Origin: Clostridia bacterium
Lineage (GTDB): Bacteria; Bacillota; Clostridia; Oscillospirales; CAG-272
Assembly: GCA_017457465.1 (NCBI GenBank)
Contig: JAFTHJ010000128.1
Location: 1 to 12,576 of the forward strand
Length of the DNA stretch: 12,576 nucleotides
Reading direction: 5' to 3'
Part shown: one piece after another, positions 1 to 6,827 of the stretch
Position numbering within the stretch: the first letter of the stretch is position 1
How the letters are laid out: each line of letters opens with the position of its first letter
Notes under the pieces: generated by a model
Databases searched by the model: none
What the model was told of the DNA's origin: nothing
What the model saw: the letters and a program-made list of their open reading frames with translations, nothing else
Translations under genes and position numbers: made by a program

Positions 1-353
1 ACGTATACTTCAACTTTGAGAACGTTTCCATTAAGCTTCCCGCAGAGAAGGCTAACAACCCCGCTCTTGCTGAGTACATCGGTAAGGAAGTTGTTGCAGG
101 TCTCCGTCCCGAGTGTATCAGCGACAGCGCAGAGATAGACGAGGCTGCTGAAAACTCCTTCGACGTTGATGTTGACGTAACCGAGCTTATGGGTGCAGAG
201 ATATATCTCTACCTCAGCATTGGCGAGTCCAACCTCATCGCTCGTGTTTCCTCTCGTTCCAAGACAAGAGCTGGCGATAAGATAAAGGTATCCTTCGATA
301 TGACAAGACTTCATATCTTCGACAAGGACACCGAGCGTTGTGTCATTCACTAA
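1..353 (+). CDS. ugpC: ABC transporter ATP-binding protein, MsmX/UgpC/MalK type (C-terminal part)
   Basis: This is the last 117 codons of a gene that begins upstream; the reading frame starts at base 3 and ends in TAA. The segment matches the C-terminal regulatory (OB/TOBE) part of ATPases that energise carbohydrate importers. Visible marks are the stretch GKEVVAGLRPECI (the conserved G(I/L)RPE element after the ATPase core) and the terminal strand pattern VSFDMTRLHIFDKDTER, which is typical of the family's last strands before the stop. In Firmicutes one such ATPase often serves several sugar importers, so the substrate cannot be read from this fragment. The Walker motifs lie outside the window. 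A strong terminator follows directly. The symbol marks the family only; msmX or malK would be equally fair. Confidence 0.85.
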   Translation, partial: VYFNFENVSIKLPAEKANNPALAEYIGKEVVAGLRPECISDSAEIDEAAENSFDVDVDVTELMGAEIYLYLSIGESNLIARVSSRSKTRAGDKIKVSFDMTRLHIFDKDTERCVIH

Positions 354-363
354 TTGAATCTTT

Positions 364-394
364 AAAGGGCTATTGCGATTGCAATAGCCCTTTT
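364..394 (+). terminator. Intrinsic terminator of the ABC ATPase gene
   Basis: A perfect 13-bp stem (AAAGGGCTATTGC paired with GCAATAGCCCTTT) with a GATT loop is followed by TTTTGTGTT on the plus strand. It lies 11 bases after the stop codon of the ATPase gene. Confidence 0.9.
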
Positions 395-416
395 GTGTTG
401 CTGTGAGAAATAATAC

Positions 417-452
417 AATACCGCCGCAGAAAATTTTGTCTGCGGCGGTATT
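417..452 (-). terminator. Second hairpin between convergent genes, probable terminator of the carboxypeptidase operon
   Basis: A perfect 14-bp stem (AATACCGCCGCAGA with TCTGCGGCGGTATT) has an 8-base loop. On the minus strand it is followed by TGTATTATTT, a moderate U-rich tail, and it is the first strong GC-rich hairpin downstream of the minus-strand gene ending at 544. It could also act as a back-up on the plus strand. Confidence 0.65.
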
Positions 453-468
453 AAAGTTTTGTGATTAA

Positions 469-526
469 TTATTATATTTTTATATTAAAAAACACTACTA
501 CATAAATATTTATAAAAATATAATAA
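469..526. repeat. AT-only 16-bp inverted repeat between convergent genes
   Basis: TTATTATATTTTTATA at 469-484 is the exact reverse complement of 511-526, with a 26-base spacer. All arm bases are A or T. It lies 18 bases past the stop codon of the carboxypeptidase-like gene and upstream (in its transcription sense) of the GC-rich hairpin. It may form an AU stem in the 3' untranslated region. AT-rich sequence can form such repeats by chance, so a function is uncertain. Confidence 0.6.
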
Positions 527-543
527 AGTCGAATTTTGCAATA

Positions 544-1896
544 TCAGTGATTTTTGTATCGAATCATATTTGTCTTTTTTCTGCGCTTTTTATAGTCGAA
601 AAAGTAAAACCATACGGCGAATATAATTAAGAAAGATAAAAGTGAAATTATCGCGGCTCGGCTCGTTATGAGCTTTCTTATAGCATCTATTTTTAGTGTA
701 AATGAGTTCGCTTCAACATCCTCATATGTCACAAGCGGAACGGTGGCGACTATCTCTCCGTTGTAATAGAAGTCCACGCCGCCCACACGCTCACCCTCGT
801 ATACAGGCGCTGTCAGCGTGTCCTCGTATAGATAATATTCGTAGCTTATCTCTTTTTCCGCATCCGCCGAAAGCGGAATATATACCAGCGCCTCGGAGGC
901 GGTGACCGCATATACGACAGATTCGGCCTGCTCTCCCTTCTTGGTTTGAGTCAGAGCGAAATCCACGGGGATGTCGCATATATATTCGCCCTCTTTCATT
1001 ACCGACACAAATCCGAGATTGTATGCCGCGTAGGTTATAAGCTTGTTTGCGATATCGAATGAGCTTATTGTGTCGCCGTTCTCGTCGGCTCCCATAACCA
1101 CACATAGATACGAGGCTTCTGCTATTGTTGCCTTTGTAACGACACAGTATCCGCCGCGGTCGGTCATACCCGCAATCATTCCCTCGGCGTATTTGTTGGT
1201 GTATCCTTGCGCGTAATACGAGCTTATCAAGGCATTTCTGTTGTTCAGCGTGTATTCCTCTTTCTCACTTATGAATCCCGTCTTTCTCGATACGGCGGAG
1301 CTTATTTCCATATAGCGCTCGTTTTTGAGAGCGGCTTTTGCTATACGGACTGTATCGGATAGCGTCGTAACCATTTTTTCGTCATCCCACCCCGTGGGAT
1401 TTGTGTAGTGTGTGCTGTCGGCACCAAGCGTATCTGCTCTTTGATTCATAAGATTCACAAATCCGCCCACGCTTCCCGAAACCGCGTAAGCCAGAGCATA
1501 CGCAGCGTCATTGCAGCCGCCGCACACAACTCCGTATATAAGCTCCTCGGCGCTTATCACGTCTCCCTCGGAGAGTCTCATACTCGTTCCCTCGGAGGCG
1601 GATAGCATAGCTTCCGTTATTGTTACGGGCGTGTCTAGCTTATCCGCAAAATGCTCAAGTGCCAGAAGTCCTGTCATAATCTTGACGGTAGAGGCAGGGG
1701 CTATCGGTATATCGGGGCTCTTGTTCAGCAGAACCTTTCCTGTTTCAAGGTTTGCGAAATATACATTTTTGGCGTGGCTGACGTCGGGCAGACCGTCGTA
1801 ATAGCTTGACGCCCCCGCGCTCACAAGAGAGGAGAGAATAAGCGCGGCAGATAATAAAAGGAGGCATATAGCCCTTATGAAAAATCTTTTTTTCAC
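544..1896 (-). CDS. Serine D-Ala-D-Ala carboxypeptidase-like protein (S11/PBP5 family) with altered active-site motifs
   Basis: The protein has 450 residues, starts at GTG, and has a GGAGG site 7 bases upstream. Residues 1-30 are a lysine-rich hydrophobic signal peptide, about 40-270 the S11 penicillin-binding fold, about 305-405 a PBP5-type beta domain, and about 413-433 a membrane anchor with a basic tail. Active family members trim the terminal D-alanine from peptidoglycan stem peptides outside the membrane. The first motif is intact: S69-T-V-K72 in PAPASTVKIMTG. The second motif, normally SxN, reads G127-C-N129 (in CGGCNDAAYALA). The third, normally KTG, reads I241-A-G243 (in EGMIAGMTDRGGYC). 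The acyl-serine and its lysine are therefore present, while the other two catalytic elements appear substituted. It may be a slow enzyme, a peptidoglycan-binding pseudoenzyme or a divergent subfamily. It is the second gene of an operon with ireB, 30 bases downstream of it. Confidence 0.85.
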   Translation of the reverse strand: MKKRFFIRAICLLLLSAALILSSLVSAGASSYYDGLPDVSHAKNVYFANLETGKVLLNKSPDIPIAPASTVKIMTGLLALEHFADKLDTPVTITEAMLSASEGTSMRLSEGDVISAEELIYGVVCGGCNDAAYALAYAVSGSVGGFVNLMNQRADTLGADSTHYTNPTGWDDEKMVTTLSDTVRIAKAALKNERYMEISSAVSRKTGFISEKEEYTLNNRNALISSYYAQGYTNKYAEGMIAGMTDRGGYCVVTKATIAEASYLCVVMGADENGDTISSFDIANKLITYAAYNLGFVSVMKEGEYICDIPVDFALTQTKKGEQAESVVYAVTASEALVYIPLSADAEKEISYEYYLYEDTLTAPVYEGERVGGVDFYYNGEIVATVPLVTYEDVEANSFTLKIDAIRKLITSRAAIISLLSFLIIFAVWFYFFDYKKRRKKTNMIRYKNH

Positions 1897-1926
1897 GGCT
1901 TTGCCTCCTTTTTATTTTTCTTTACT

Positions 1927-2145
1927 TCAGTACAGATAGTTTTTTATCAGCTCCGCGAGGATATCGTCGCGGTCAAGTCTGCGGATGATTTTTCTCGCCC
2001 CGTCGGTGTCGGGAATATATGTGGGGTCTTCGGAAAGGATGTATCCCGAAAGCTGTGTTACAGGGTCGTATCCGCTTTTTATTATCGCGTCTTTTACGAT
2101 TTCCAGCTTTTCGGATATTTCCGAATTTTTGTTTTCGTTAGACAT
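1927..2145 (-). CDS. ireB: IreB family regulatory phosphoprotein (UPF0297)
   Basis: This 72-residue soluble protein begins at an ATG with GGAGG 5 bases upstream. Its core, from GYDPVTQLSGYILSEDPTYI through ARKIIRRLDRD to the C-terminal ELIKNYL, follows the IreB/YrzL pattern (GYNPxxQxxGYxxSGDPxYI...ARxxIRxxxRDxxxxELxxxYL). In Enterococcus faecalis IreB is a substrate of the PASTA kinase IreK and tunes cell-wall stress and cephalosporin resistance. There, threonines near the N-terminus are phosphorylated. Here the N-terminal tail has serines (S2, S8, S11) and no threonine, so any phosphosite would have to be serine. The family usually sits with alaS and ruvX; here it is the first gene of an operon with a carboxypeptidase-like protein, which fits a cell-wall role. 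Identity is secure; the partner kinase is not in the window. Confidence 0.92.
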   Translation of the reverse strand: MSNENKNSEISEKLEIVKDAIIKSGYDPVTQLSGYILSEDPTYIPDTDGARKIIRRLDRDDILAELIKNYLY

Positions 2146-2180
2146 ATATACCTCCGTCGGTGATTTTTGCTCTACTATAC

Positions 2181-2209
2181 ATTATATACCAAAGGCGGCA
2201 AAATATCAA
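2181..2209 (-). promoter_or_regulatory. Sigma-A promoter of the ireB operon
   Basis: On the minus strand TTGATA (2209-2204) and TATAAT (2186-2181) are separated by exactly 17 bases. The predicted start is near 2174, about 29 bases before the ireB ATG. It lies between the bioY stop and ireB, so ireB and the carboxypeptidase-like gene can be expressed independently of bioY. Confidence 0.85.
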
Positions 2210-2244
2210 GAGAAAAATCGCAATTTAGGGAAAAGCTTTTACAT

Positions 2245-2796
2245 TTATTTCCGAACGAGATTTCCGAGCCTTGCGGAGAGATAGACCGCGAGGATGAGCT
2301 TGGCGAGGTCGGGGATAATAAAGGGTATCACACACACCCAGAGCGCCGAGCCGAGACCGATGGTGGAGCCTGCCGCGCGGGATATGAGCAGAAACCAAAG
2401 TGAGCCTGTGATATAGCATACTAAAAGCGATAGGAGCATAGAGAGCATCGTTACCGATTTTTTGTTGCCAAAAAATTTTACAGAAAGGGAGATGACGAGC
2501 GTTGAGAGGATAAAGCCGATAAGGTATCCGCCCGTGGCGCCGAAAAGCACCGAAATTCCTCCTCGGAATCCCGCAAAAACGGGAACGCCTATGAGCCCGA
2601 TAAATATGTATATAAATATTGAAATAAGACTTTGTCTCGGAGAGAGCAGGGCGGCGACGAGAAACACCGCGAAAAGCTGGAGAGTGAAGGAGATGCCCGA
2701 TAAAAAGGGAACCGAAATGTATGAGCAGACCGCGATAAACGCCACACTTATGGCTATGAGCGTCAGGTCTTGAGTGGCTCTTTGGCGTTTGGTCAT
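2245..2796 (-). CDS. bioY: BioY biotin transporter S-component
   Basis: The protein has 183 residues counted from MTKRQRATQ. This ATG is chosen because AAGGAGAG lies 6 bases upstream; the frame is open to 2841, but that extension covers the promoter. BioY is the membrane protein that binds biotin, either alone or with an ECF energising module. About six hydrophobic helices are visible. Family marks are LSGISFTLQLFAVFLVAALL near residue 33, GLIGVPVFAGFRGG near residue 70, with FGATGGYLIGF just after, and a C-terminal PFIIPDLAKLILAVYL helix. No biotin synthesis gene or ECF A/T component lies in the window. The gene is monocistronic in appearance, with its own promoter. No clear terminator lies between its stop and the ireB promoter, so some read-through into ireB is possible. 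Confidence 0.93.
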   Translation of the reverse strand: MTKRQRATQDLTLIAISVAFIAVCSYISVPFLSGISFTLQLFAVFLVAALLSPRQSLISIFIYIFIGLIGVPVFAGFRGGISVLFGATGGYLIGFILSTLVISLSVKFFGNKKSVTMLSMLLSLLVCYITGSLWFLLISRAAGSTIGLGSALWVCVIPFIIPDLAKLILAVYLSARLGNLVRK

Positions 2797-2817
2797 TTTA
2801 TTCTCTCCTTTCACTTG

Positions 2818-2832
2818 TATCGTACCACGATA
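2818..2832. promoter_or_regulatory. Dyad over the predicted bioY transcription start (candidate operator)
   Basis: TATCGT-ACC-ACGATA is a perfect 6+3+6 inverted repeat. It abuts the bioY -10 hexamer and covers the predicted start site, an ideal place for a repressor. The sequence does not resemble the usual BirA operator (GTAAAC/GTTTAC half-sites), so the binding protein is unknown. Confidence 0.5.
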
Positions 2833-2860
2833 GTATACCATTTTTGCGCTTTACTTGCAA
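2832..2860 (-). promoter_or_regulatory. Sigma-A promoter of bioY
   Basis: On the minus strand TTGCAA (2860-2855) and TATACT (2837-2832) have a 17-base spacer. The predicted start is near 2825, about 29 bases before the bioY ATG at 2796. Confidence 0.8.
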
Positions 2861-2911
2861 GAGTTAATTTGAAAATGCGGTTGGATATAGCGTGTAACGG
2901 CGTTGGGGAAG

Positions 2912-2948
2912 GCTAAAGAGAACGGCTACCGCTTCGGCGGTAGCCGTT
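2912..2948 (-). terminator. Intrinsic terminator of the leucine-rich repeat protein gene
   Basis: A perfect 12-bp stem (AACGGCTACCGC with GCGGTAGCCGTT) has a 4-base loop. It begins 20 bases after the stop codon and is followed on the minus strand by CTCTTT. The U tract is modest but the stem is very stable. The rest of the gap 2861-2968 holds nothing else recognisable. Confidence 0.75.
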
Positions 2949-2968
2949 GTGTCAGGTTTTACCTTAAT

Positions 2969-5900
2969 TTATTTTCTTTTCTTCTTCCTCAAAGTTGTAG
3001 CCGAGAGCACCGATACAAGCAGAACGACACCCACTCCACCGCCTAGGTAAGAGCCGCAGCCGCTATAAGCTTCATTATTTGCGGTTGTGTCCGCGAATGT
3101 TACGGTTGTATCCGCCTCCGTTGTCGCCGCGGAGGTTTCCTCGTTTTTTAGCTTTTCAAGCGCCTCACGCTTTGTCTCACCACATTCGGTACAGGTGTAG
3201 GTTTTGACGCCCTCTGCCTCGGTTGTGGGTTGAGTTGTCACAACACCTTCGTTCCATATATGGTCGGCGTAAACGGTATCACCACACGCACAGATCTTTG
3301 CGTGTTTGTCGGCGTTGTGCTTACTCCATTCGCCGTAGGTGTGCTCGGTGAGCATATCAACAGCTTCTGTTGTTTGGTCTTTGCAAATCGAACAGGTAGT
3401 AGTATTCACGCCATAGGTGGTATGAGTGGGCGGTGTTGTTAATTCCTTGTTTCCGTATCTGTGGTAGGTTACAAAAACTCCAGTGGTAAAGCCTGACGCG
3501 ATATCTTCCCATTCGCTCTCGCTTCCACAGTAGGTTACGTTTTTCAGATTTGAGCAACTACTGAAAGCACCATTTTCGATATCTGTGATTTTGTTGGAAA
3601 TAGTTACACTCTTTATGCTTGTACAAGCGTTAAAGGTTTGCTTTCCTATTTTAGTTACACCATCGGGAATAATAAGCTCTTCTACAATTTTGCCGTTGAG
3701 ATAAAGACGGTGTGCGTAATAAATAGGATTGGACTCATCATTGCCAAAATCAATGTTACACCAAGCGGAAAGGTCTGTAATATACACGCTTGTCAAATTT
3801 GTGCAGTCGCCGAACGCAAAATGTCCAATGGCTACCACACTATCGGGGATTGTTATAGTTGTCAATCCCTTAAAATAATAGAAGGCGTGATCTCCAATAA
3901 ACCTTGTTTCCGAATTTATTATCACCGATGTAAGAGCAGTGTTTGCTACTTCATGCAAGTACAAATAAGGATTATTGCTATTACCGAGGTATTTAGCATT
4001 TTCGTATGTTGTAAAGCCAAGATTTGTGCAGCCATAAAATGCATATATACCAATGTTTGTGACGCTATCGGGAATATCTATACTTGTTAAATTTGCGCAG
4101 TCGTAGAATGCATAATTGTGTATTTTATAATTTTCTCCATTGTAATTTTCAGGAAGTATGAGAGCGGTATCGTTGCCTGTGTATCCCAATAGATAATTTA
4201 CTCCATCGTATTTATAGAACAGATATCCGTCCTGACTTACTATCTTACTTTCACCTGTATGTATTTCAATAGCATAATATCCTAAACTACCGTAACGTTC
4301 AGAACCTGCTTTTATATCAAAATCCGAGTGATTTATAACTTCGACAAGCTTATAGCAAAAATCGAACGCAATACTGCTGACACTTGTAATGCCGTCGGGG
4401 ATTGTTATGCTCATTAGGTTTGTGCAACCGTAAAATGCGCCAAAGCCTATACTATTGCCGCCTGTTATTACAACTGTTGTTAATGAATGAGGAACATATT
4501 TGAAATTATCACTGTATGAAGATGCTCCAAAAATACTTCCCAAGTACATATCGTCAACCAATGGAAGGGTAATACTTGTCAAATTAGTACAATCTTCGAA
4601 GGCTCCAGAAGCAATACTTGTGACACTGTTAGGTATTGTTACATTTGTCAAACTCCTGCAATCAGCGAAATCCAGGGAGCCTATCCCCTCAATACCGTCG
4701 GGTAGTATTACCTCTTGTAGACTTGTGCAGCGGTAAAATATACCTGAAACATATTTATTTGTTATACTATCGGGTAGGCTAACCTCTTGCAGATTTTTGC
4801 AACCGCTGAACAGATAGCTTCCAATATCTGTGACACTATTGGGTATTGTTATGCTCGTTAAGCCTGTGCAACCGTAGAACGCAGATTTACCAATACTTGT
4901 GACATTATTGGGGATTTCTATGTTAGTCAAATTTTCACATTCATAGAATGCATAATCATGTATCCTATAATTTCCACCATTGTAATTTTCAGGGAGTTTA
5001 AGCGCGGTATCGTTACCTATGTATTTGATAAAAGAGTTTGCGTAGAACAGATATCCGTCCTGATTTACTATCTTACTCTCACCCGTATGTACTTCGATAG
5101 CGTAATATCCAACATAGCCGTAATCAAATCTACCTGCTATTATGTTAAGGCTTGATTTGTTTATAACTTCAACAAGTGAACCGCAACCGTCAAAAGCACG
5201 GGTGCCAATGCTCGTGACACGGTGGGGTATAGTTATACTCGTCAAGTTGGTGCAACTGTAGAACGCAAAATTGCCAATGCTTTTAACGCTGTCGGGTATT
5301 GTTATGCTCGTCAAGCCAGTGCAACTGTTGAATACATTATCACCAATACTCGTTACACTGTCGGCGATTTCTATGCTTGTCAAGCCAGTGCAACCAGAGA
5401 AAGCAGAAGTACCAATGTTTGTGATGCTGTCGGGTATTTCTATGCTCGTCAAGCCTGTGCAACCAGAGAACGCAGAAGTACCAATGCTTGTGACGCTGTT
5501 GGGAATTTCTATACTTGTCAAATTTGTGCAGCAGAAGAATGCATAATTGTGTATTTTATAATTTTCTCCATTGTAATTTTCAGGGAGCTTAAGTGCGGTA
5601 TCGTTACCTATGTATTTGATAAGAGAGTTTGCGTAGAACAGATATTCGTCCTGATTTACTATCTTACTCTCACCCGTATGTATTTCGAGAGCATAATATC
5701 CAACATAGCCGTAATCAGAGCTACCTGCTACTATGTTAAGGTTTGACTTGTTTATAACTTCAACAATCTTCTTACAACTCTGGAAAGAATCATTGGCAAT
5801 GAAAGTGACTCCTTTGCCTATCGTTACGCTAATCAAGCTATAACAATTATAGAAAGCAGAGCGTCCTATTTGTTCTACACTATCGGGTATCGTTAAGTTA

Positions 5901-6625
5901 GTTAGGCTCGTGCAATCACTGAATGCAGCATCGCAAATGCTTGTGACATTATTTCCTATCGTTACGTTCACCAAATTTGTACAATCTCGAAATGCATATT
6001 CTCCAATACTTGTGACACTGTCGGGTATAGTTACGCTTGTCAAGCCCGTACAAGATAAGAATGCATAATTTCTGATACTTGTTACGCTGTCGGGTATATA
6101 CAAATCGGTTATAAGTTCTCCGTTGAGGTAAAGCTTACTGGCGTAAATAAGAGGATTAGAAGAGAAAGAAAACGAGTTTTGTAAATAATCAAAACAAATA
6201 TTACACCATGCGGCAAGGTCTGTGATGTTCACCTTCGTTAATTCTTTGCAATCTCTAAATGCGTCAATACCAATGTTTGTGATGCTCTTTGGTATTGTTA
6301 CATTGGTCAGTTTTGTGCAATTTCTAAATGCGTATTTTCCAATCCTTGTAACACCGTTTTCTATTATGATCTCTTTTATTAATGAAGCGTGAGAATACCA
6401 TGGGGTATCACCGGAATTGTTTGTGTAAGAAAAATCCTTCATCTCTCCTTCGCCCGAGATAACGAGTTCGCCCGTTGCGGTATCGAGCGTCCAAGTGAGG
6501 TTATCTCCGTCAGCTCCGCAGGTGCCGCTGTAAACGGTTTTCTCTGTTGCCGCCGAGACAGTTACAAGGGCAATCGAGCTGACAAGGATTGCCAGTACTG
6601 CTAAAATTGTGATAAGTTTTTTCAT
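2969..6625 (-). CDS. BspA-like leucine-rich repeat surface protein
   Basis: The protein has 1218 residues. I start it at MKKLITILAVLA because this gives a clean signal peptide (cleavage after about residue 25, VSA-A) and AAAGGA stands upstream. The longer open frame to 6766 would run through a terminator hairpin. Residues about 28-75 match the usual BspA N-terminal domain (SGTCGADGDNLTWTLD, then ISGEGEMKDF). Residues about 70-1045 hold roughly 28 LRR_5 units of 23 residues (pattern CTGLTSIxIPDSVTSIGxxAF). Three ~76-residue interruptions start near 287, 484 and 760 (GYYAxEIHTGESKIV...GNDTALKLPENYNG), and two others carry AWCNIDF...LYLNG. Residues about 1055-1145 contain CxxC/CxC pairs (CSIC, CACG, CTEC). 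The end is GCGSYLGGG, a membrane segment and KKKRK. Proteins of this type sit on the cell surface and bind host or bacterial partners; the ligand here is unknown. The gene stands alone with its own leader and terminator. Confidence 0.9.
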   Translation of the reverse strand: MKKLITILAVLAILVSSIALVTVSAATEKTVYSGTCGADGDNLTWTLDTATGELVISGEGEMKDFSYTNNSGDTPWYSHASLIKEIIIENGVTRIGKYAFRNCTKLTNVTIPKSITNIGIDAFRDCKELTKVNITDLAAWCNICFDYLQNSFSFSSNPLIYASKLYLNGELITDLYIPDSVTSIRNYAFLSCTGLTSVTIPDSVTSIGEYAFRDCTNLVNVTIGNNVTSICDAAFSDCTSLTNLTIPDSVEQIGRSAFYNCYSLISVTIGKGVTFIANDSFQSCKKIVEVINKSNLNIVAGSSDYGYVGYYALEIHTGESKIVNQDEYLFYANSLIKYIGNDTALKLPENYNGENYKIHNYAFFCCTNLTSIEIPNSVTSIGTSAFSGCTGLTSIEIPDSITNIGTSAFSGCTGLTSIEIADSVTSIGDNVFNSCTGLTSITIPDSVKSIGNFAFYSCTNLTSITIPHRVTSIGTRAFDGCGSLVEVINKSSLNIIAGRFDYGYVGYYAIEVHTGESKIVNQDGYLFYANSFIKYIGNDTALKLPENYNGGNYRIHDYAFYECENLTNIEIPNNVTSIGKSAFYGCTGLTSITIPNSVTDIGSYLFSGCKNLQEVSLPDSITNKYVSGIFYRCTSLQEVILPDGIEGIGSLDFADCRSLTNVTIPNSVTSIASGAFEDCTNLTSITLPLVDDMYLGSIFGASSYSDNFKYVPHSLTTVVITGGNSIGFGAFYGCTNLMSITIPDGITSVSSIAFDFCYKLVEVINHSDFDIKAGSERYGSLGYYAIEIHTGESKIVSQDGYLFYKYDGVNYLLGYTGNDTALILPENYNGENYKIHNYAFYDCANLTSIDIPDSVTNIGIYAFYGCTNLGFTTYENAKYLGNSNNPYLYLHEVANTALTSVIINSETRFIGDHAFYYFKGLTTITIPDSVVAIGHFAFGDCTNLTSVYITDLSAWCNIDFGNDESNPIYYAHRLYLNGKIVEELIIPDGVTKIGKQTFNACTSIKSVTISNKITDIENGAFSSCSNLKNVTYCGSESEWEDIASGFTTGVFVTYHRYGNKELTTPPTHTTYGVNTTTCSICKDQTTEAVDMLTEHTYGEWSKHNADKHAKICACGDTVYADHIWNEGVVTTQPTTEAEGVKTYTCTECGETKREALEKLKNEETSAATTEADTTVTFADTTANNEAYSGCGSYLGGGVGVVLLVSVLSATTLRKKKRK
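4110..4348 (-). repeat. Interruption module copy 3 inside the LRR gene
   Basis: This is the most diverged copy of a ~230-bp module, 239 bases long. It encodes INHSDFDIKAGS...HTGESKIVSQDGYLFY...GNDTALILPENYNG (residues about 760-839). It has 12 or so extra bases (KYDGVNYLLGY) relative to the other two copies. Confidence 0.85.
4950..5176 (-). repeat. Interruption module copy 2 inside the LRR gene
   Basis: This 227-base copy encodes residues about 484-559 (INKSSLNIIAG...HTGESKIVNQDGYLFYANS...LPENYNGG). It is closely similar at the DNA level to the copy at 5541-5766, including long shared stretches around the GESKIVNQD and IKYIGNDTALKL codons. Confidence 0.88.
5190..5535 (-). repeat. Near-identical 69-bp tandem LRR units
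   Basis: Five consecutive 23-codon units repeat with a 69-base period (for example AACCAGAGAA recurs at 5392 and 5461). Neighbouring units differ at only a few bases, which suggests recent duplication and a copy number that may vary between strains. Boundaries are approximate. Confidence 0.8.
5541..5766 (-). repeat. Interruption module copy 1 inside the LRR gene
   Basis: This 226-base copy encodes residues about 287-362 (INKSNLNIVAG...HTGESKIVNQDEYLFYANS...LPENYNGE). It begins the set of three spaced copies. Together with copy 2 it is the most conserved DNA pair in the gene. Confidence 0.88.
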
Positions 6626-6640
6626 AGTCTTTTCCTTTCT

Positions 6641-6674
6641 CAAATAAAAAAGTGCGCAGCCGAAGCCGCGCACT
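6641..6674 (-). terminator. Intrinsic terminator in the 5' leader of the LRR gene (attenuator-like)
   Basis: On the minus strand AGTGCGCGGC-TTCG-GCTGCGCACT forms a 10-bp stem (one G-U) with a UUCG tetraloop, directly followed by TTTTTTATTT. The tract ends only a few bases before the AAAGGA ribosome site of the LRR gene. No gene lies upstream on this strand for it to serve, so it most likely ends a short leader transcript and must be bypassed for expression. Confidence 0.85.
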
Positions 6675-6697
6675 AAAAATGCATGACTCCGTATTGC

Positions 6698-6822
6698 TGC
6701 GACACAATTGAATTTTTTCGCATAAGTTGTAACACACAGAAAAGTATACGAAAAAGGAGCATACATTTTTTCAAGAAAAAAAGTATACTTATCCTGTGTA
6801 CCTGATATTCAATTGTGTCGCA
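6698..6822. repeat. 125-bp element bounded by a perfect 16-bp inverted repeat, with a nested inverted repeat
   Basis: TGCGACACAATTGAAT at 6698-6713 is the exact reverse complement of 6807-6822. Inside lies a second, imperfect inverted repeat: ACACAGAAAAGTATAC at 6734-6749 against GTATACTTATCCTGTGT at 6783-6799. At 6781-6790 AAGTATACTT is itself palindromic. The outer right arm begins where transcription from the 6828-6856 promoter is predicted to start. The element could be the closing helix of a leader RNA, an invertible DNA segment, paired protein sites or a small mobile element. No flanking target-site duplication is visible. Confidence 0.85.
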
Positions 6823-6827
6823 AAGAA

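Noticed and set aside
5190..5535. Regularly spaced 69-bp repeats that could suggest a CRISPR-like array
   Set aside because: The period is exactly 23 codons, the frame is open and encodes LRR_5 units; no constant repeat with variable spacers is present.
6626..6766. Upstream extension of the LRR protein to an ATG at 6766
   Set aside because: It would translate through the inverted repeat and the terminator hairpin, has no ribosome site, and would bury the signal peptide.
6698..6822. Interpretation of the inverted repeat element as a MITE or other small insertion
   Set aside because: No flanking target-site duplication is visible and the arm coincides with the predicted transcription start; kept only as an alternative.
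6626..6822. A known riboswitch or T-box in the LRR leader
   Set aside because: No T-box sequence or recognisable riboswitch core is visible; the structure does not match a class I can name.
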